From contig JALCBJ010000036.1 of assembly GCA_028066595.1 (NCBI GenBank), positions 1 through 62,728 of the forward strand: DNA of 62,728 bases. The letters run 5' to 3'. This DNA comes from Thermoanaerobaculia bacterium (lineage in GTDB: Bacteria > Acidobacteriota > Thermoanaerobaculia > Multivoradales > J023). The notes under the pieces were generated by a model, which was not told the origin of the DNA, did no database searches, and saw only the letters and a program-made list of their open reading frames with translations. This document shows, one piece after another, positions 8,983 to 17,633 of the stretch. The position numbers and the translations under genes are program-made. Numbering within the stretch: the stretch's first letter is position 1; every line of letters begins with the position of its first letter.

Positions 8983-9711
8983 ATGTGGCTGGATGTCGTG
9001 ATTCCGACACTGGACGAGGAGGTGCAGCTCGCACTGCATCTACCGGGTGTCCTGACGGTGGCAGACCGCGTGGTGGTGTCGGACGGCGGCAGCCTCGATG
9101 CTACCCGCAAGGTGGCTGCAGAGCACGGAGTGGCATTCATCGAAGGCCCTCCGGGTCGCGGCGGGCAGATCGTGCGGGGCGTGGAATCACTGCTGACCGA
9201 TTCCCCGCAGTTTGTCGAGCAGGCGGAGTCGAATCATGTCGTGCTCGTTCTCCATGCCGATGTTCGCCTGCCTTTGGACGCACGTGAACAGATCGAGGGC
9301 GGCCTCACCCACGGCGCCGTCGGTGGTGGGTTTCGCTTGGAATACGACTCGCCGCGACGTATCTACCGCCTGGCGGAGTGGTTGATTCATCGACGCACGC
9401 GATGGACCCGATGTCCGCTCGGGGACCAGGCGCAGTTCGTGCGGCTCGACATCTGGCGGCAACTCGGAGGCATGCGCCCCTGGCCGATTCTGGAAGACCT
9501 CGATCTGATACGCCGACTGAAACGCCACGGAAACGTCGTCTTGATCGACTCGCCGGTCCGCGCGTCGGCTCGGCGATTCGAATCGATGGGTATCGCTCGG
9601 ACCGTCGCCGTCGACTGGCTGATCTGGGCCCTCTATTTTTTGGGCATCACGCCCGAGCGCCTCGCTCGCTTCTATCGACGGACAACGAAAACGCCCCGCG
9701 AGTCTGGATGA
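8983..9711 (+). CDS. Glycosyltransferase family 2, TIGR04283-like
   Basis: 242 residues. A GT-A glycosyltransferase: the N-terminus DVVIPTLDEEVQL and VSDGGSLDATRKVA bind the nucleotide sugar, HADVRLP is the DxD-like position, and ILEDLDLIRRLKRHG is the acceptor-side ED motif. Length and motifs fit the short, soluble TIGR04283 group. A GGACGG-type site precedes the ATG. The single hydrophobic stretch near the C-terminus (AVDWLIWALYFLGI) may associate with the membrane. Acceptor unknown. It is divergent from moaC and convergent with HU. Confidence 0.85.
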   Translation: MWLDVVIPTLDEEVQLALHLPGVLTVADRVVVSDGGSLDATRKVAAEHGVAFIEGPPGRGGQIVRGVESLLTDSPQFVEQAESNHVVLVLHADVRLPLDAREQIEGGLTHGAVGGGFRLEYDSPRRIYRLAEWLIHRRTRWTRCPLGDQAQFVRLDIWRQLGGMRPWPILEDLDLIRRLKRHGNVVLIDSPVRASARRFESMGIARTVAVDWLIWALYFLGITPERLARFYRRTTKTPRESG

Positions 9712-9722
9712 CTGCGGGGCGT
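9691..9722 (-). terminator. Intrinsic terminator of the HU gene
   Basis: A 9-bp perfect stem (ACGCCCCGC / GCGGGGCGT) with a 14-nt loop. Read on the minus strand it is followed by TTTTCGTT. It lies past the HU stop and overlaps the last codons of the convergent glycosyltransferase gene. Confidence 0.7.
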
Positions 9723-9780
9723 CGCGGGAGCGCAGCAGGCCTGCTTCCCTCCCGAGCTGCGCCGGAGCGCGGCGATGAGA

Positions 9781-10059
9781 TCAGCCGTTGACCGCGTCCT
9801 TCAGAGCGGCGCCGACGCGGAACTTCACGCTCTTGGAAGCGGGAATCGGAATGGTCTCACCGGTGCGGGGGTTGCGCCCCTCGCGGGCTGCACGCTCGAC
9901 CACTGAGAAGGTACCGAAACCTGCGATCTGCACGCGGTCGCCACTCTTCAGAGTGTCGGTGATGCAGTCGATCAGCGCGTCGAAGGCGTCTCCGGCCTGA
10001 CGCTTCGAAATGTCGACGTGGTCCGCTAGGTACGCGATGCAATCAGCTTTTCCAGCCAT
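9781..10059 (-). CDS. HU/IHF-family nucleoid DNA-binding protein
   Basis: 92 residues from the ATG at 10059 (MAGKADCIAYLADH), which has an AAAGGAG Shine-Dalgarno; an upstream in-frame extension lacks support. Family features: dimerising helices at 1-40, GDRVQIAGFGTFSVVERAAREGRNP, and the DNA-minor-groove arm around NPRTGETIPIPASKSVKFRVG with its conserved proline. It bends and compacts DNA. It is transcribed alone from a good promoter and ends at an intrinsic terminator. Confidence 0.95.
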   Translation of the reverse strand: MAGKADCIAYLADHVDISKRQAGDAFDALIDCITDTLKSGDRVQIAGFGTFSVVERAAREGRNPRTGETIPIPASKSVKFRVGAALKDAVNG

Positions 10060-10200
10060 GCCTGCTCCTTTACGAGATTCTGAGATTGAGGTTGTGAAGG
10101 TAGGGAAAGCGGTCAAAGGAGTGTGACCGACCTACAAAGGACGTTGTGGACGGTGGGAAAGGGGGGTCCGCTGAGTTGTCCGGTGTGACGTCCAGCGCGG

Positions 10201-10229
10201 AACATAAGGGATGAAGATTCCGGTGTCAA
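10201..10229 (-). promoter_or_regulatory. Sigma-70-type promoter of the HU gene
   Basis: On the minus strand, TTGACA (10224-10229), a 17-nt spacer and TATGTT (10201-10206). This is the best consensus promoter found in the window. It predicts a 5' leader of about 135 nt before the HU start. An imperfect palindrome (GAATCCCGGGGAATTC on the minus strand, around 10241-10256) lies just upstream of the -35 and could be an operator. Confidence 0.7.
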
Positions 10230-10308
10230 CAGAATCCGCGAGAATTCCCCGGGATTCCGTGGCTTTTCTGCGGTTTCGGGGTCTTGGCTCAGTTCCTGGA
10301 GGAAGGGA

Positions 10309-11844
10309 TCAACCAGCCCGTCTTTGCAGGACATGGACGGTGAAGCCGTCATGGTCGTCGTCGGGCGCGATCTGCCATGCGCCCTCGCCGACGATCCAGC
10401 GATCCATGGGGTAGCGGAGCTCGTTTTCGAGGTCGACCCGCATCATATCCTTTCGGCGTTTCAGCAGTCGCTCGATCACCCGCTCGTTTTCCTCCGGCTC
10501 CAAAGAGCAAGTGATCGCGACGAGGTGGCCGCCTGCCCGCACACGGTCGGCCAGACCCGAGAGCAAACGCAGGGCCTGCCTGGAAAGCCGCCCGATCTCC
10601 GGCTCGCTGATACGCCATTTGAGCTCTGGGTTCTTACGGAAGGTACCCGTGCCGGTACACGGTAGGTCGACCACCACGCGGTCGAAGCTGCCAGCCAGCG
10701 GCGTGCGCGAGGCATCGCCGACGAGGAGCGGGAGCTCTCGGCCGAGACGCATGAGATTCTCGCGGATGGTGAAGGTCCGGCCCGGCGATACGTCGGCGAG
10801 TACCGGACGAACGGTCGGTTCGACCGCCATCAGGGTAAAGCTCTTGCCACCCGGTGCCGCGGCAGCGTCGAGAATGTGTTCCCCGGGCCGGGGCCCAGGT
10901 ACCAGGGCTGCAGCCTGACTGGCTTCATCCTGCACGTAGAAACGACCCTGGCGGTACGACTCGGAGTGAAGTGGATTGCCGTGGCGCACGATCAGGCCGA
11001 GCGGCGAGACCATGGAAGGCTCGACATCGACCCCTTCGTCGATCAACTGCTCGGCCAACAGCTCCCGGCCGCCACGGTCGCGGAAGGCTAGAAGTTGCAT
11101 TGCCTTCGGCCGGTTGTTGGCCGCCAGCAACCGTTCGGTGGCAGATCTGCCGAGTTGTTGGATCCAGCGGCGGACGATGAAGTCAGGGTGGCTGTTCTCG
11201 ATCGCCATGCGCCGGACTGGATCTTTGTCCTCCACCCGCCATGCTTCCAAGGTGGGCTGCCGAGCGATACGCCGCAGCACCGCGTTGGTGAAGCTGGCAC
11301 CTCCCTTGTGCGTCACGATGCGGGCGTGGTCGACGGCCTCGTGTACGGCTGCGTGATGAGGTATGCGATCGAGGAACAGCAGCTGATAGGCACCGAGACG
11401 CAAGGGCGTGCGCAAGGCCGGTTCGATACGGTCGAAAGAGCGATGACTGGCGCGAGAAATCACGTAGTCCAGCCTGCGCTTCCAGCGAAGAGTACCCAGC
11501 GACAGCTCGCGTAGCAGTCCGTGGTCTGGCTCGTCGAGACGCGCCAAGGCGCTGGTCAGATAGACCTGCGACGGCGCCAGGGTCTCGAGGGTCCGGTCGA
11601 CCACCCAGGCAGCGAGGGTTCTGACGGTATCTTCCGGCGTACGGGACGGGGTCACCCTGCGGCCTTGGACTGCGTTGCGTGGGGTGCCGCGACTCGAGCC
11701 GCCGTTGGCGTGCGTTCGGCGCTTCGACATTCTTCGGAGGCTGGGGCTACGTCGCTTCCCGCGGTCCGACTTGGGGCGGGACTCTCGACGGCCGGTTTTG
11801 CGGCGTTCTCGGGACGGGGTCGGGGCGGTATCGCGACCCGACAT
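10309..11844 (-). CDS. rsmB: 16S rRNA m5C967 methyltransferase RsmB
   Basis: 511 residues. Residues 1-70 are a basic, low-complexity extension. Then come a NusB-like RNA-binding domain (about 75-210, AAWVVDRTLETL to FTNAVLRRIARQ) and a SAM-dependent methyltransferase domain. Motifs: SAM-binding ILDAAAAPGGKSF, the PC motif VVDLPCTGTGTFRKNPE and the nucleophile motif ITCSLEPEENE. It methylates C967 of 16S rRNA. The ATG overlaps the fmt stop (TGATG), giving the classic fmt-rsmB pair. Confidence 0.95.
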   Translation of the reverse strand: MSGRDTAPTPSRERRKTGRRESRPKSDRGKRRSPSLRRMSKRRTHANGGSSRGTPRNAVQGRRVTPSRTPEDTVRTLAAWVVDRTLETLAPSQVYLTSALARLDEPDHGLLRELSLGTLRWKRRLDYVISRASHRSFDRIEPALRTPLRLGAYQLLFLDRIPHHAAVHEAVDHARIVTHKGGASFTNAVLRRIARQPTLEAWRVEDKDPVRRMAIENSHPDFIVRRWIQQLGRSATERLLAANNRPKAMQLLAFRDRGGRELLAEQLIDEGVDVEPSMVSPLGLIVRHGNPLHSESYRQGRFYVQDEASQAAALVPGPRPGEHILDAAAAPGGKSFTLMAVEPTVRPVLADVSPGRTFTIRENLMRLGRELPLLVGDASRTPLAGSFDRVVVDLPCTGTGTFRKNPELKWRISEPEIGRLSRQALRLLSGLADRVRAGGHLVAITCSLEPEENERVIERLLKRRKDMMRVDLENELRYPMDRWIVGEGAWQIAPDDDHDGFTVHVLQRRAG

Positions 11845-12827
11845 CAGGTGTTCCGTGTGCCGATCCGGACATCGAATCGGATGCCGGGCGCCAGGCGCTC
11901 ACCATTCGCGAAATCGGCACCGGTGACCTTGGACTTGCCGGGTCGTTGCAGACGCCGGGCGGCGAGGATGGTATCACCACCGCAGGCGACGGGTAGAGCG
12001 GTGCCCAGCGCGGTGGGTTCGAATCTCTCGCGGTCGAGTATCGTTCCGGGTGGCGCCATCGCCTCGAGCCCTGTGAGGGGACGAACCTCAACCAGCTTCA
12101 CAGGCTCGTCGTTCAGCGTGGCGGTGAGGCCGGGCCAGGGCTGATAGGCGCGCCAGAGGTCGTAGAGACTCGCGGCCGGCATTCTCCAGTCCACCAGGCC
12201 ATCTTCCTTGTCGATCTTCGGTGCATAGGTCGCTTCGCCGTCGTTCTGTGGCGTTGGCGTCACCGTGCCGTCCCACAGGCCGCGAAGCGTCGTCACCATC
12301 AGCTCCGCTCCTAGCCCTGCCAGCCGCGGCCCCAGAGTCGCGGTCGTCTCGTCTGGTGCGATGTTCGTCTCGGCTCGCAGCAGAACCGGGCCGCTGTCCA
12401 GGCCGCGCTCCATTTGCATGGTGGTGACACCTGTGACCGTATCGCCGGCGGCGATGGCCGCGTGCACTGGCGCGGCACCGCGATAGGCGGGCAGAAGCGA
12501 GGCATGTAGGTTGACGCAACCGAAGCTCGGAAGCTCTAGAAGGCCTCGGTGGAATATCTGGCCGAAGGCCACCACCACGGCCACGTCGGGCTGAAGTGCG
12601 CCGAGGCGGTGCACAAAGTCCAGATCGCGCACCGACGGCACCTGTTCCAGGTCGAGACCGAGAGCCGAGGCACGCTGCGCCACGGGTGGTGGTTTGATCT
12701 GCCGGCCGCGGCCCACCGGACGGGACGGTTGAGAGATCACCAGCAACGGCTTGAGGTCGTCGGTGGCCGCGAGGGCCTCCAGCGTCGGCACCGCGAAGTC
12801 CGGCGTGCCGAAGTAGACGACCCGCAC
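11844..12827 (-). CDS. fmt: Methionyl-tRNA formyltransferase
   Basis: 327 residues from a GTG. It formylates Met-tRNAfMet for initiation. Motifs: N-terminal RVVYFGTPDFAVPTLEAL, the formyl-folate site SFGCVNLHASLLPAYRGAAPVHAAIAAGDT, GVTTMQMERGLDSGPVL, and the C-terminal OB-like domain starting at DWRMPAASLYDLWRAYQPWPG. Usually def precedes fmt; here ftsK lies upstream, separated by a large palindrome. Confidence 0.95.
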   Translation of the reverse strand: MRVVYFGTPDFAVPTLEALAATDDLKPLLVISQPSRPVGRGRQIKPPPVAQRASALGLDLEQVPSVRDLDFVHRLGALQPDVAVVVAFGQIFHRGLLELPSFGCVNLHASLLPAYRGAAPVHAAIAAGDTVTGVTTMQMERGLDSGPVLLRAETNIAPDETTATLGPRLAGLGAELMVTTLRGLWDGTVTPTPQNDGEATYAPKIDKEDGLVDWRMPAASLYDLWRAYQPWPGLTATLNDEPVKLVEVRPLTGLEAMAPPGTILDRERFEPTALGTALPVACGGDTILAARRLQRPGKSKVTGADFANGERLAPGIRFDVRIGTRNT

Positions 12828-12839
12828 GATCCGTTCTCG

Positions 12840-12889
12840 CTAGCAGCCCATAGCGGAAGTCGTGCACGACTTCCGCCACGAGCTGCTAG
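12840..12889 (-). repeat. 50-bp near-perfect palindrome between ftsK and fmt
   Basis: The centre, 12853-12876, is a perfect 24-bp palindrome with no loop (half-site GCGGAAGTCGTG). The outer arms CTAGCAGC (12840-12847) and GCTGCTAG (12882-12889) also pair, leaving two 5-nt mismatched bulges. The ftsK stop codon lies in the outer arm. As RNA it is a very stable hairpin, but no U-run follows on the minus strand, so it is not a standard terminator. Confidence 0.75.
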
Positions 12890-15414
12890 TCCCCGACCGC
12901 CGCGTGGGCATCGGCGATCTCGTCGAAGTAGTCCACCGGAACGAGGACCTCGCGCGGCTTCGATCCCTGGGCCGGTCCCAGCAGGCCGTCCGCTTCCAGC
13001 ATGTCGACGAGGCGGGCCGCTCGGGAGAAACCGACGCGCATTCTTCTCTGCAAGAAGCTGGCGGAGGCTTGGCGTTCCTTGACCACCAGCCGCGCCGCCT
13101 CGTCGTAGAGTGGATCGTCTTCCGCCGCGCCGGAGGACCCGCCGGTCGTTTCGGACTCCGGGTCCTTCACTACTTCCGGATCGAGGTCGGGTTTGCCGCG
13201 ACGCTTCAACCAGCGAACGAGTGCGGCGGTCTCCTGCTCGCTGATGTAAGCACCGTGGATGCGCTGTATTCGCGACGTTCCCGGCGGCATGAACAACGCG
13301 TCGCCCCGGCCCAGAAGCTTCTCGGCACCCACAGTGTCGAGGATGGTGCGGGAATCATGACGCGTGGCGGTGGCGAAGGCCAGCCGGCAGGGAAAGTTGG
13401 CCTTGATCGTGCCGGTAAGGACGTCCACCGACGGCCGCTGCGTCGCGATGATCAGGTGGATGCCGACGGCGCGTGCCATCTGCGCCAAGCGCGCGATCGA
13501 CGCCTCCACTTCCGACGAGGACACCATCATCAAATCAGCCAGCTCGTCGATGATGATGACGTAGTACGGCAGGGGCTCGATTTGATCGAGGGGCACCTCG
13601 GTGTCGGCTGCACCATCCCGCAGAGCCAGGCGTCTACGCTCCTTCGGGTCGCTGACCACCTTGTTGTAGATGTCGATGGAGCGCACGTGGACGTCGGCCA
13701 GCAGCCTGTAGCGTCGCTCCATCTCGGCCACCGCCCAGCGGAGGGCGTTCGCGGCCTTCTTCGGGTCCACCACCACCTCGGTCTTCAGATGGGGGATCTC
13801 CGAGTAGACGCCCAACTCCACGCGTTTGGGATCGATGAAGATGAACTTCACGTTCTCCTTGGCGGCTCGGTAGACGATGGAGGTGATCATGCTCTGGAGG
13901 CCGACACTCTTGCCGGCTCCCGTGGCACCTGCCACCAAGAGGTGGGGCATGGTGGCGAGGTCTTGATAGACCGGTTCGCCGTGGATATCGACACCCATCG
14001 CCATGGTGAGCGGAGACTTCGCCTTTTGGAAGCGCGTATCGGCGAGCAACTGCCCGAGGTGGATCACCGAACGCTCGGTGTTGGGCACCTCCATGCCCAT
14101 GGTGGAACGACCGGGGATCCGATCGATGCGTACTGAATCGGCTTTGAGAGCCAGCGCCAGGTCATCCTGCAGATTGACGATCTTCGAGACCTTGACACCC
14201 GGTGCTGGTTGAAACTCGAAGACGGTAATGACAGGGCCGGGGCTGATTCCCGCGATCTTGCCGTCGACACCGAAGTGTTGTGCTGCCTTTTGGATCTTCT
14301 CGCCTTTGGCCACCAGATCGTCCTCGTCGACGTACTGCTTTGGCTTGGACGTATCGAGGAGGTTCACCGGAGGCAGCTCCGGAGGTTCGATCTCTTCGGG
14401 TGTGAAAATCGCTTCCTGCCGTGGCGGAATGCCATCCGGCTCGGATGTGGTTGCGTGGCTGCGTGGTCGGCTCGCGGTGGTGGTGGGAGCCGGTGAGGCT
14501 CCCGACGACGAGGTGCGTCGCTGGCTGGGTTGCGAGGTCGCTGGCGATTCCACCCTCGGCTCGGCGACAGCTACCTTGCGCACGCCAAAGTGTCCCTCGC
14601 CCTTTCGTTCCTGCACGCGGAGCGGTAGGTCGAGCTTCGGTGTGGACGCTGCCGGTGCGATGCGACCAACTCGTCCTTCGGCGGCGCGGGAACCCGGACG
14701 ACGAATACGGATACCTCCTTCGGGCGCCTTGCGGCCTTGCTCCACAACACGTCGATGCATGGCTCGATCTTCTCGGCGACGTTGGAGCTTGCCCCACTGC
14801 AGGATCAGCCACCGCCACAGGTCACCCAGGTATCGGCGCCAGCCCGTGACCAGCTCTCCAAAGGTGGTTTGCACCGCCAGGCTCGCACCGACCAGCAATA
14901 CGGTGACCAGCACCACGAGGGTACCGCCCGTATGTAGGAACCGAAGGAGGACGTCGTGAATCAGGGAGCCCAGCGCGCCCCCGGCGTCCACCGGCTCTGC
15001 TCGCCAAGCCACCTGGCCGAACAGAAGCTGGAGCAAGGGTGGCAGGGTGAAGAAGATGGCGACCAAGCCCGGGATGCGGCCGCCGAGATCTTCTCGATCG
15101 GGTCGCGCGAGGCGACGCCAGGCCTCCACCGACAACAGCGCCGGAAAGAGGAACGAGGCCAGACCGAGCAGGGCCACCATCGAGGCCGCGATCTGGGCGC
15201 CGATCGGTCCCACGACGTTGCGGACGTTTTGTACATCCTGTGCGGTGGCGCGATGTAACCAGGAGGGGTCGAGTGGGTGATACGAGATCAGCGCGCCGAG
15301 CAGCAGCAGCACTCCGGCCAAAAGAACCATGCCGAGAATCTCGTCACCCTTGTGCGCCGGCAAGCGCAGCTTGATGGTCGACTTGTCGGAGGAGGAGACG
15401 GCACTGGTAGTCAT
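12886..15414 (-). CDS. ftsK: DNA translocase FtsK/SpoIIIE
   Basis: 842 residues. The N-terminal ~190 residues hold about four membrane helices (for example ILGMVLLAGVLLLLGALI and GGTLVVLVTVLLVGASLAV). A basic, low-complexity linker at about 200-330 follows, then the alpha/beta motor domain with Walker A GATGAGKSVGL and Walker B YYVIIIDELADLMM. The C-terminal gamma winged helix (YDEAARLVVKERQASASFLQRRMRVGFSRAARLVD) reads KOPS-like sequences. It pumps chromosome termini across the division septum and activates XerCD. The linker is short compared with E. coli FtsK. Confidence 0.95.
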   Translation of the reverse strand: MTTSAVSSSDKSTIKLRLPAHKGDEILGMVLLAGVLLLLGALISYHPLDPSWLHRATAQDVQNVRNVVGPIGAQIAASMVALLGLASFLFPALLSVEAWRRLARPDREDLGGRIPGLVAIFFTLPPLLQLLFGQVAWRAEPVDAGGALGSLIHDVLLRFLHTGGTLVVLVTVLLVGASLAVQTTFGELVTGWRRYLGDLWRWLILQWGKLQRRREDRAMHRRVVEQGRKAPEGGIRIRRPGSRAAEGRVGRIAPAASTPKLDLPLRVQERKGEGHFGVRKVAVAEPRVESPATSQPSQRRTSSSGASPAPTTTASRPRSHATTSEPDGIPPRQEAIFTPEEIEPPELPPVNLLDTSKPKQYVDEDDLVAKGEKIQKAAQHFGVDGKIAGISPGPVITVFEFQPAPGVKVSKIVNLQDDLALALKADSVRIDRIPGRSTMGMEVPNTERSVIHLGQLLADTRFQKAKSPLTMAMGVDIHGEPVYQDLATMPHLLVAGATGAGKSVGLQSMITSIVYRAAKENVKFIFIDPKRVELGVYSEIPHLKTEVVVDPKKAANALRWAVAEMERRYRLLADVHVRSIDIYNKVVSDPKERRRLALRDGAADTEVPLDQIEPLPYYVIIIDELADLMMVSSSEVEASIARLAQMARAVGIHLIIATQRPSVDVLTGTIKANFPCRLAFATATRHDSRTILDTVGAEKLLGRGDALFMPPGTSRIQRIHGAYISEQETAALVRWLKRRGKPDLDPEVVKDPESETTGGSSGAAEDDPLYDEAARLVVKERQASASFLQRRMRVGFSRAARLVDMLEADGLLGPAQGSKPREVLVPVDYFDEIADAHAAVGD

Positions 15415-15568
15415 GTCGGAGGACGTCGGGGGGCTCTTCGTGAGCCTCTGGATGAATCTCGTGGTCGGCGGTCTCTGCCGAGAGTTCGAGTAACGTCTCA
15501 GAGAAACGATGCTAACTGTGCATGAATGCTAGCACTTTGCCTCCTCGAAGACCAAGGGAGCACCGGGT

Positions 15569-16363
15569 CTAGACCGGTCTGTGATGCAGTAGCCGCACGA
15601 AGGCGTCGAGATCCAGAGTCTCCGCTCGGCGCCCCGGATCGATGCCCGCTGCTTCGAGTGCCGAGGTGACTTCCGGCTTGCCCCAGGTCGAGCCCAGTGA
15701 GTTGCGCAGGGTCTTGCGGCGCTGGGAGAAGGCCTGATGCACCAGTTTCATCAAGTCCGGCAGCCGTTCCGGTTCGATCGGAGGACGGCGTGGTTCGAAG
15801 GCGACGAAGGAGGCGGCCACCTTGGGCGGGGGGCGAAAACTGCCCGGAGCAACGTGGCCCAGGATCCGCGCGCTGGACGTAGCTTGCACCAAGACCGACA
15901 AGGCGCCATAGGCTGGTGTGGATGGAGTGGCCACGAGACGCTCCGCCACCTCTCTCTGCACCATGACACCGATCCGTGGCAGTCGTGAGGGGTCGTAGGA
16001 TGCCGCGGTCAATACCCGGGAGAGCAGAGGCGTTGCCACGGCAAAGGGCAGATTGCCGGCCACCAGAGCCGGTGGAGGCAGTGTCTCCCAGGGAAAGCCG
16101 AGCGCGTCCATCACCACGACACGAGCGTCGGGCACGGCTCGACGGGTCACGAATGCCCACTCGAGATCGAGCTCGAGGGCCGTGACCGATGCGCCGGCGT
16201 AGACCAGCTCCCGGGTCAGAACTCCTGCGCCGGGGCCGATCTCGACCACAGGCAAGCCTCGCGGCCGAAGGAACTCGAGGAGTGGCCGGCAGAGCGCACC
16301 GGAGACCAGATGGTGTTGGCCGAGCTTTTTCTTGTAGGCCGGTTGGCGGAGGATCTTGGCCAC
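15569..16363 (-). CDS. rsmA: 16S rRNA (adenine1518/1519-N6)-dimethyltransferase RsmA/KsgA
   Basis: 264 residues from the GTG at 16363 (VAKILRQPAYKKKLGQHHL). That start places the family motif KKLGQHHLV where KsgA has K(R)FGQNFL; an ATG at 16486 would add 41 atypical residues. Other motifs: SAM-binding VVEIGPGAGVLTREL, ALELDLEW, catalytic AGNLPFAVATPLL (NxPY type with Phe) and the C-terminal QAFSQRRKTLRNSL. It dimethylates two adenines near the 3' end of 16S rRNA. Divergent from the MoxR operon. Confidence 0.9.
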   Translation of the reverse strand: MAKILRQPAYKKKLGQHHLVSGALCRPLLEFLRPRGLPVVEIGPGAGVLTRELVYAGASVTALELDLEWAFVTRRAVPDARVVVMDALGFPWETLPPPALVAGNLPFAVATPLLSRVLTAASYDPSRLPRIGVMVQREVAERLVATPSTPAYGALSVLVQATSSARILGHVAPGSFRPPPKVAASFVAFEPRRPPIEPERLPDLMKLVHQAFSQRRKTLRNSLGSTWGKPEVTSALEAAGIDPGRRAETLDLDAFVRLLHHRPV

Positions 16364-16632
16364 GGATGGGCAATCTAACACCGAGCTCTCGGCATCGACG
16401 GTCGTGGGTCGCGCCAGATTGACGCGCGGTGCGCGGACTCGGCGTGCTGCTTTCGAGAGATCGGCGTTCCCCAGGGCGATTCTCACAGGTGTGGCGGTGG
16501 CACCTCACTTGCACGGTAGAGTCGGCCGGGCGCGCGAGCGCTCGCAGGATGTCCCCATCCCGATATCCGATCCTCTCCTGCCGATCACAATCCGGATACG
16601 GCCTTTTCGATCCAACCGAGACGGAGACTCCG

Positions 16633-17628
16633 ATGGAGCCCAGCACCGACATCGAGACGCTGACCCGAGAGCTAGAGCAGAAGACCCTCGTGCTCAAAGA
16701 GGTGGAAGCCGAGATCCGCAAAGTGATCGTCGGCCAGGACTACCTCATCGACCGCCTCCTGGTGGGACTCTTGACCCGTGGCCATCTGCTCATCGAGGGC
16801 GTGCCGGGTCTCGCCAAGACTCTCGCCGTGAAGACCCTCGCATCGACGCTACACATCGATTTTCAGCGCATCCAGTTCACGCCGGACCTGCTCCCCGCCG
16901 ACCTCGTCGGCACCCTGATCTACGACCAGAAGAACGGTGAGTTCGTGCCCCGCAAAGGGCCGATCTTCAATCACATTCTGCTGGCCGACGAGATCAACCG
17001 AGCACCGGCGAAGGTCCAGTCGGCGCTTCTCGAGTGCATGGAAGAGAAGCAGGTGACCCTCGGCGACGTCACCTACCGGCTCGAAGACCCGTTCATGGTG
17101 TTGGCGACGCAGAATCCTATCGAGCAGGAAGGTACCTATCCTTTGGCCGAAGCCCAGGTCGACCGCTTCATGATGAAGCTCAGGCTGACCTACCCGACGC
17201 GGACAGAGGAAGAAGAGATCCTGGAACGGATGTTGGTGGAGGCGCCCATCGACGTCCGCACCCTGCTAGACCGGGATCGTTTGCTCGAGCTGCGCCAGGC
17301 CGCGGACAAGGTCTACCTCGACCAGAAGATGCGCCGTTACATTCTCGATCTGGTCTACGCCACTCGTGAGCCGCGAGAAGCGGGTGCAGGGGATCTTGCG
17401 GAGCTGATCGCGTTCGGTGCCTCGCCGCGAGCGACCTTGTTCCTGGCTCGGGCTGCCAAGGGCATGGCGCTGGTTCGTGGACGTGGATTCGTGATTCCCG
17501 AGGACGTGAAGGAGATGGCGCCCGACGTCTTGCGCCACCGTCTGGTGGCTACTTACGAGGCGGAGGCCGAGGAGATCTCCTCCGACGACCTGGTCGCGCG
17601 GCTCCTCGATCGGGTAGAGGTGCCCTGA
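16633..17628 (+). CDS. MoxR-family AAA+ ATPase
   Basis: 331 residues from the ATG at 16633 (MEPSTDIETLTREL), with a GGAG site upstream. Walker A is LIEGVPGLAKTLAV, Walker B HILLADEINRAPAKVQSALLECMEE, sensor 1 LATQNPIEQEGTYPL and the arginine-finger region FMMKLRLTYP. MoxR proteins act as chaperone-like ATPases that load or remodel partners holding VWA domains. It heads a tightly packed operon with DUF58 and Bat proteins, the standard context for this family. Confidence 0.95.
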   Translation: MEPSTDIETLTRELEQKTLVLKEVEAEIRKVIVGQDYLIDRLLVGLLTRGHLLIEGVPGLAKTLAVKTLASTLHIDFQRIQFTPDLLPADLVGTLIYDQKNGEFVPRKGPIFNHILLADEINRAPAKVQSALLECMEEKQVTLGDVTYRLEDPFMVLATQNPIEQEGTYPLAEAQVDRFMMKLRLTYPTRTEEEEILERMLVEAPIDVRTLLDRDRLLELRQAADKVYLDQKMRRYILDLVYATREPREAGAGDLAELIAFGASPRATLFLARAAKGMALVRGRGFVIPEDVKEMAPDVLRHRLVATYEAEAEEISSDDLVARLLDRVEVP

Positions 17629-17633
17629 CGGCG

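Noticed and set aside
12862..14136. 424-codon open frame antisense to ftsK
   Set aside because: The ftsK frame has Walker A/B and the gamma domain; the plus-strand translation has no recognisable feature.
16364..16486. ATG start of rsmA at 16486
   Set aside because: It would add 41 residues before the conserved KKLGQHHL motif, which normally lies within the first ~20 residues.
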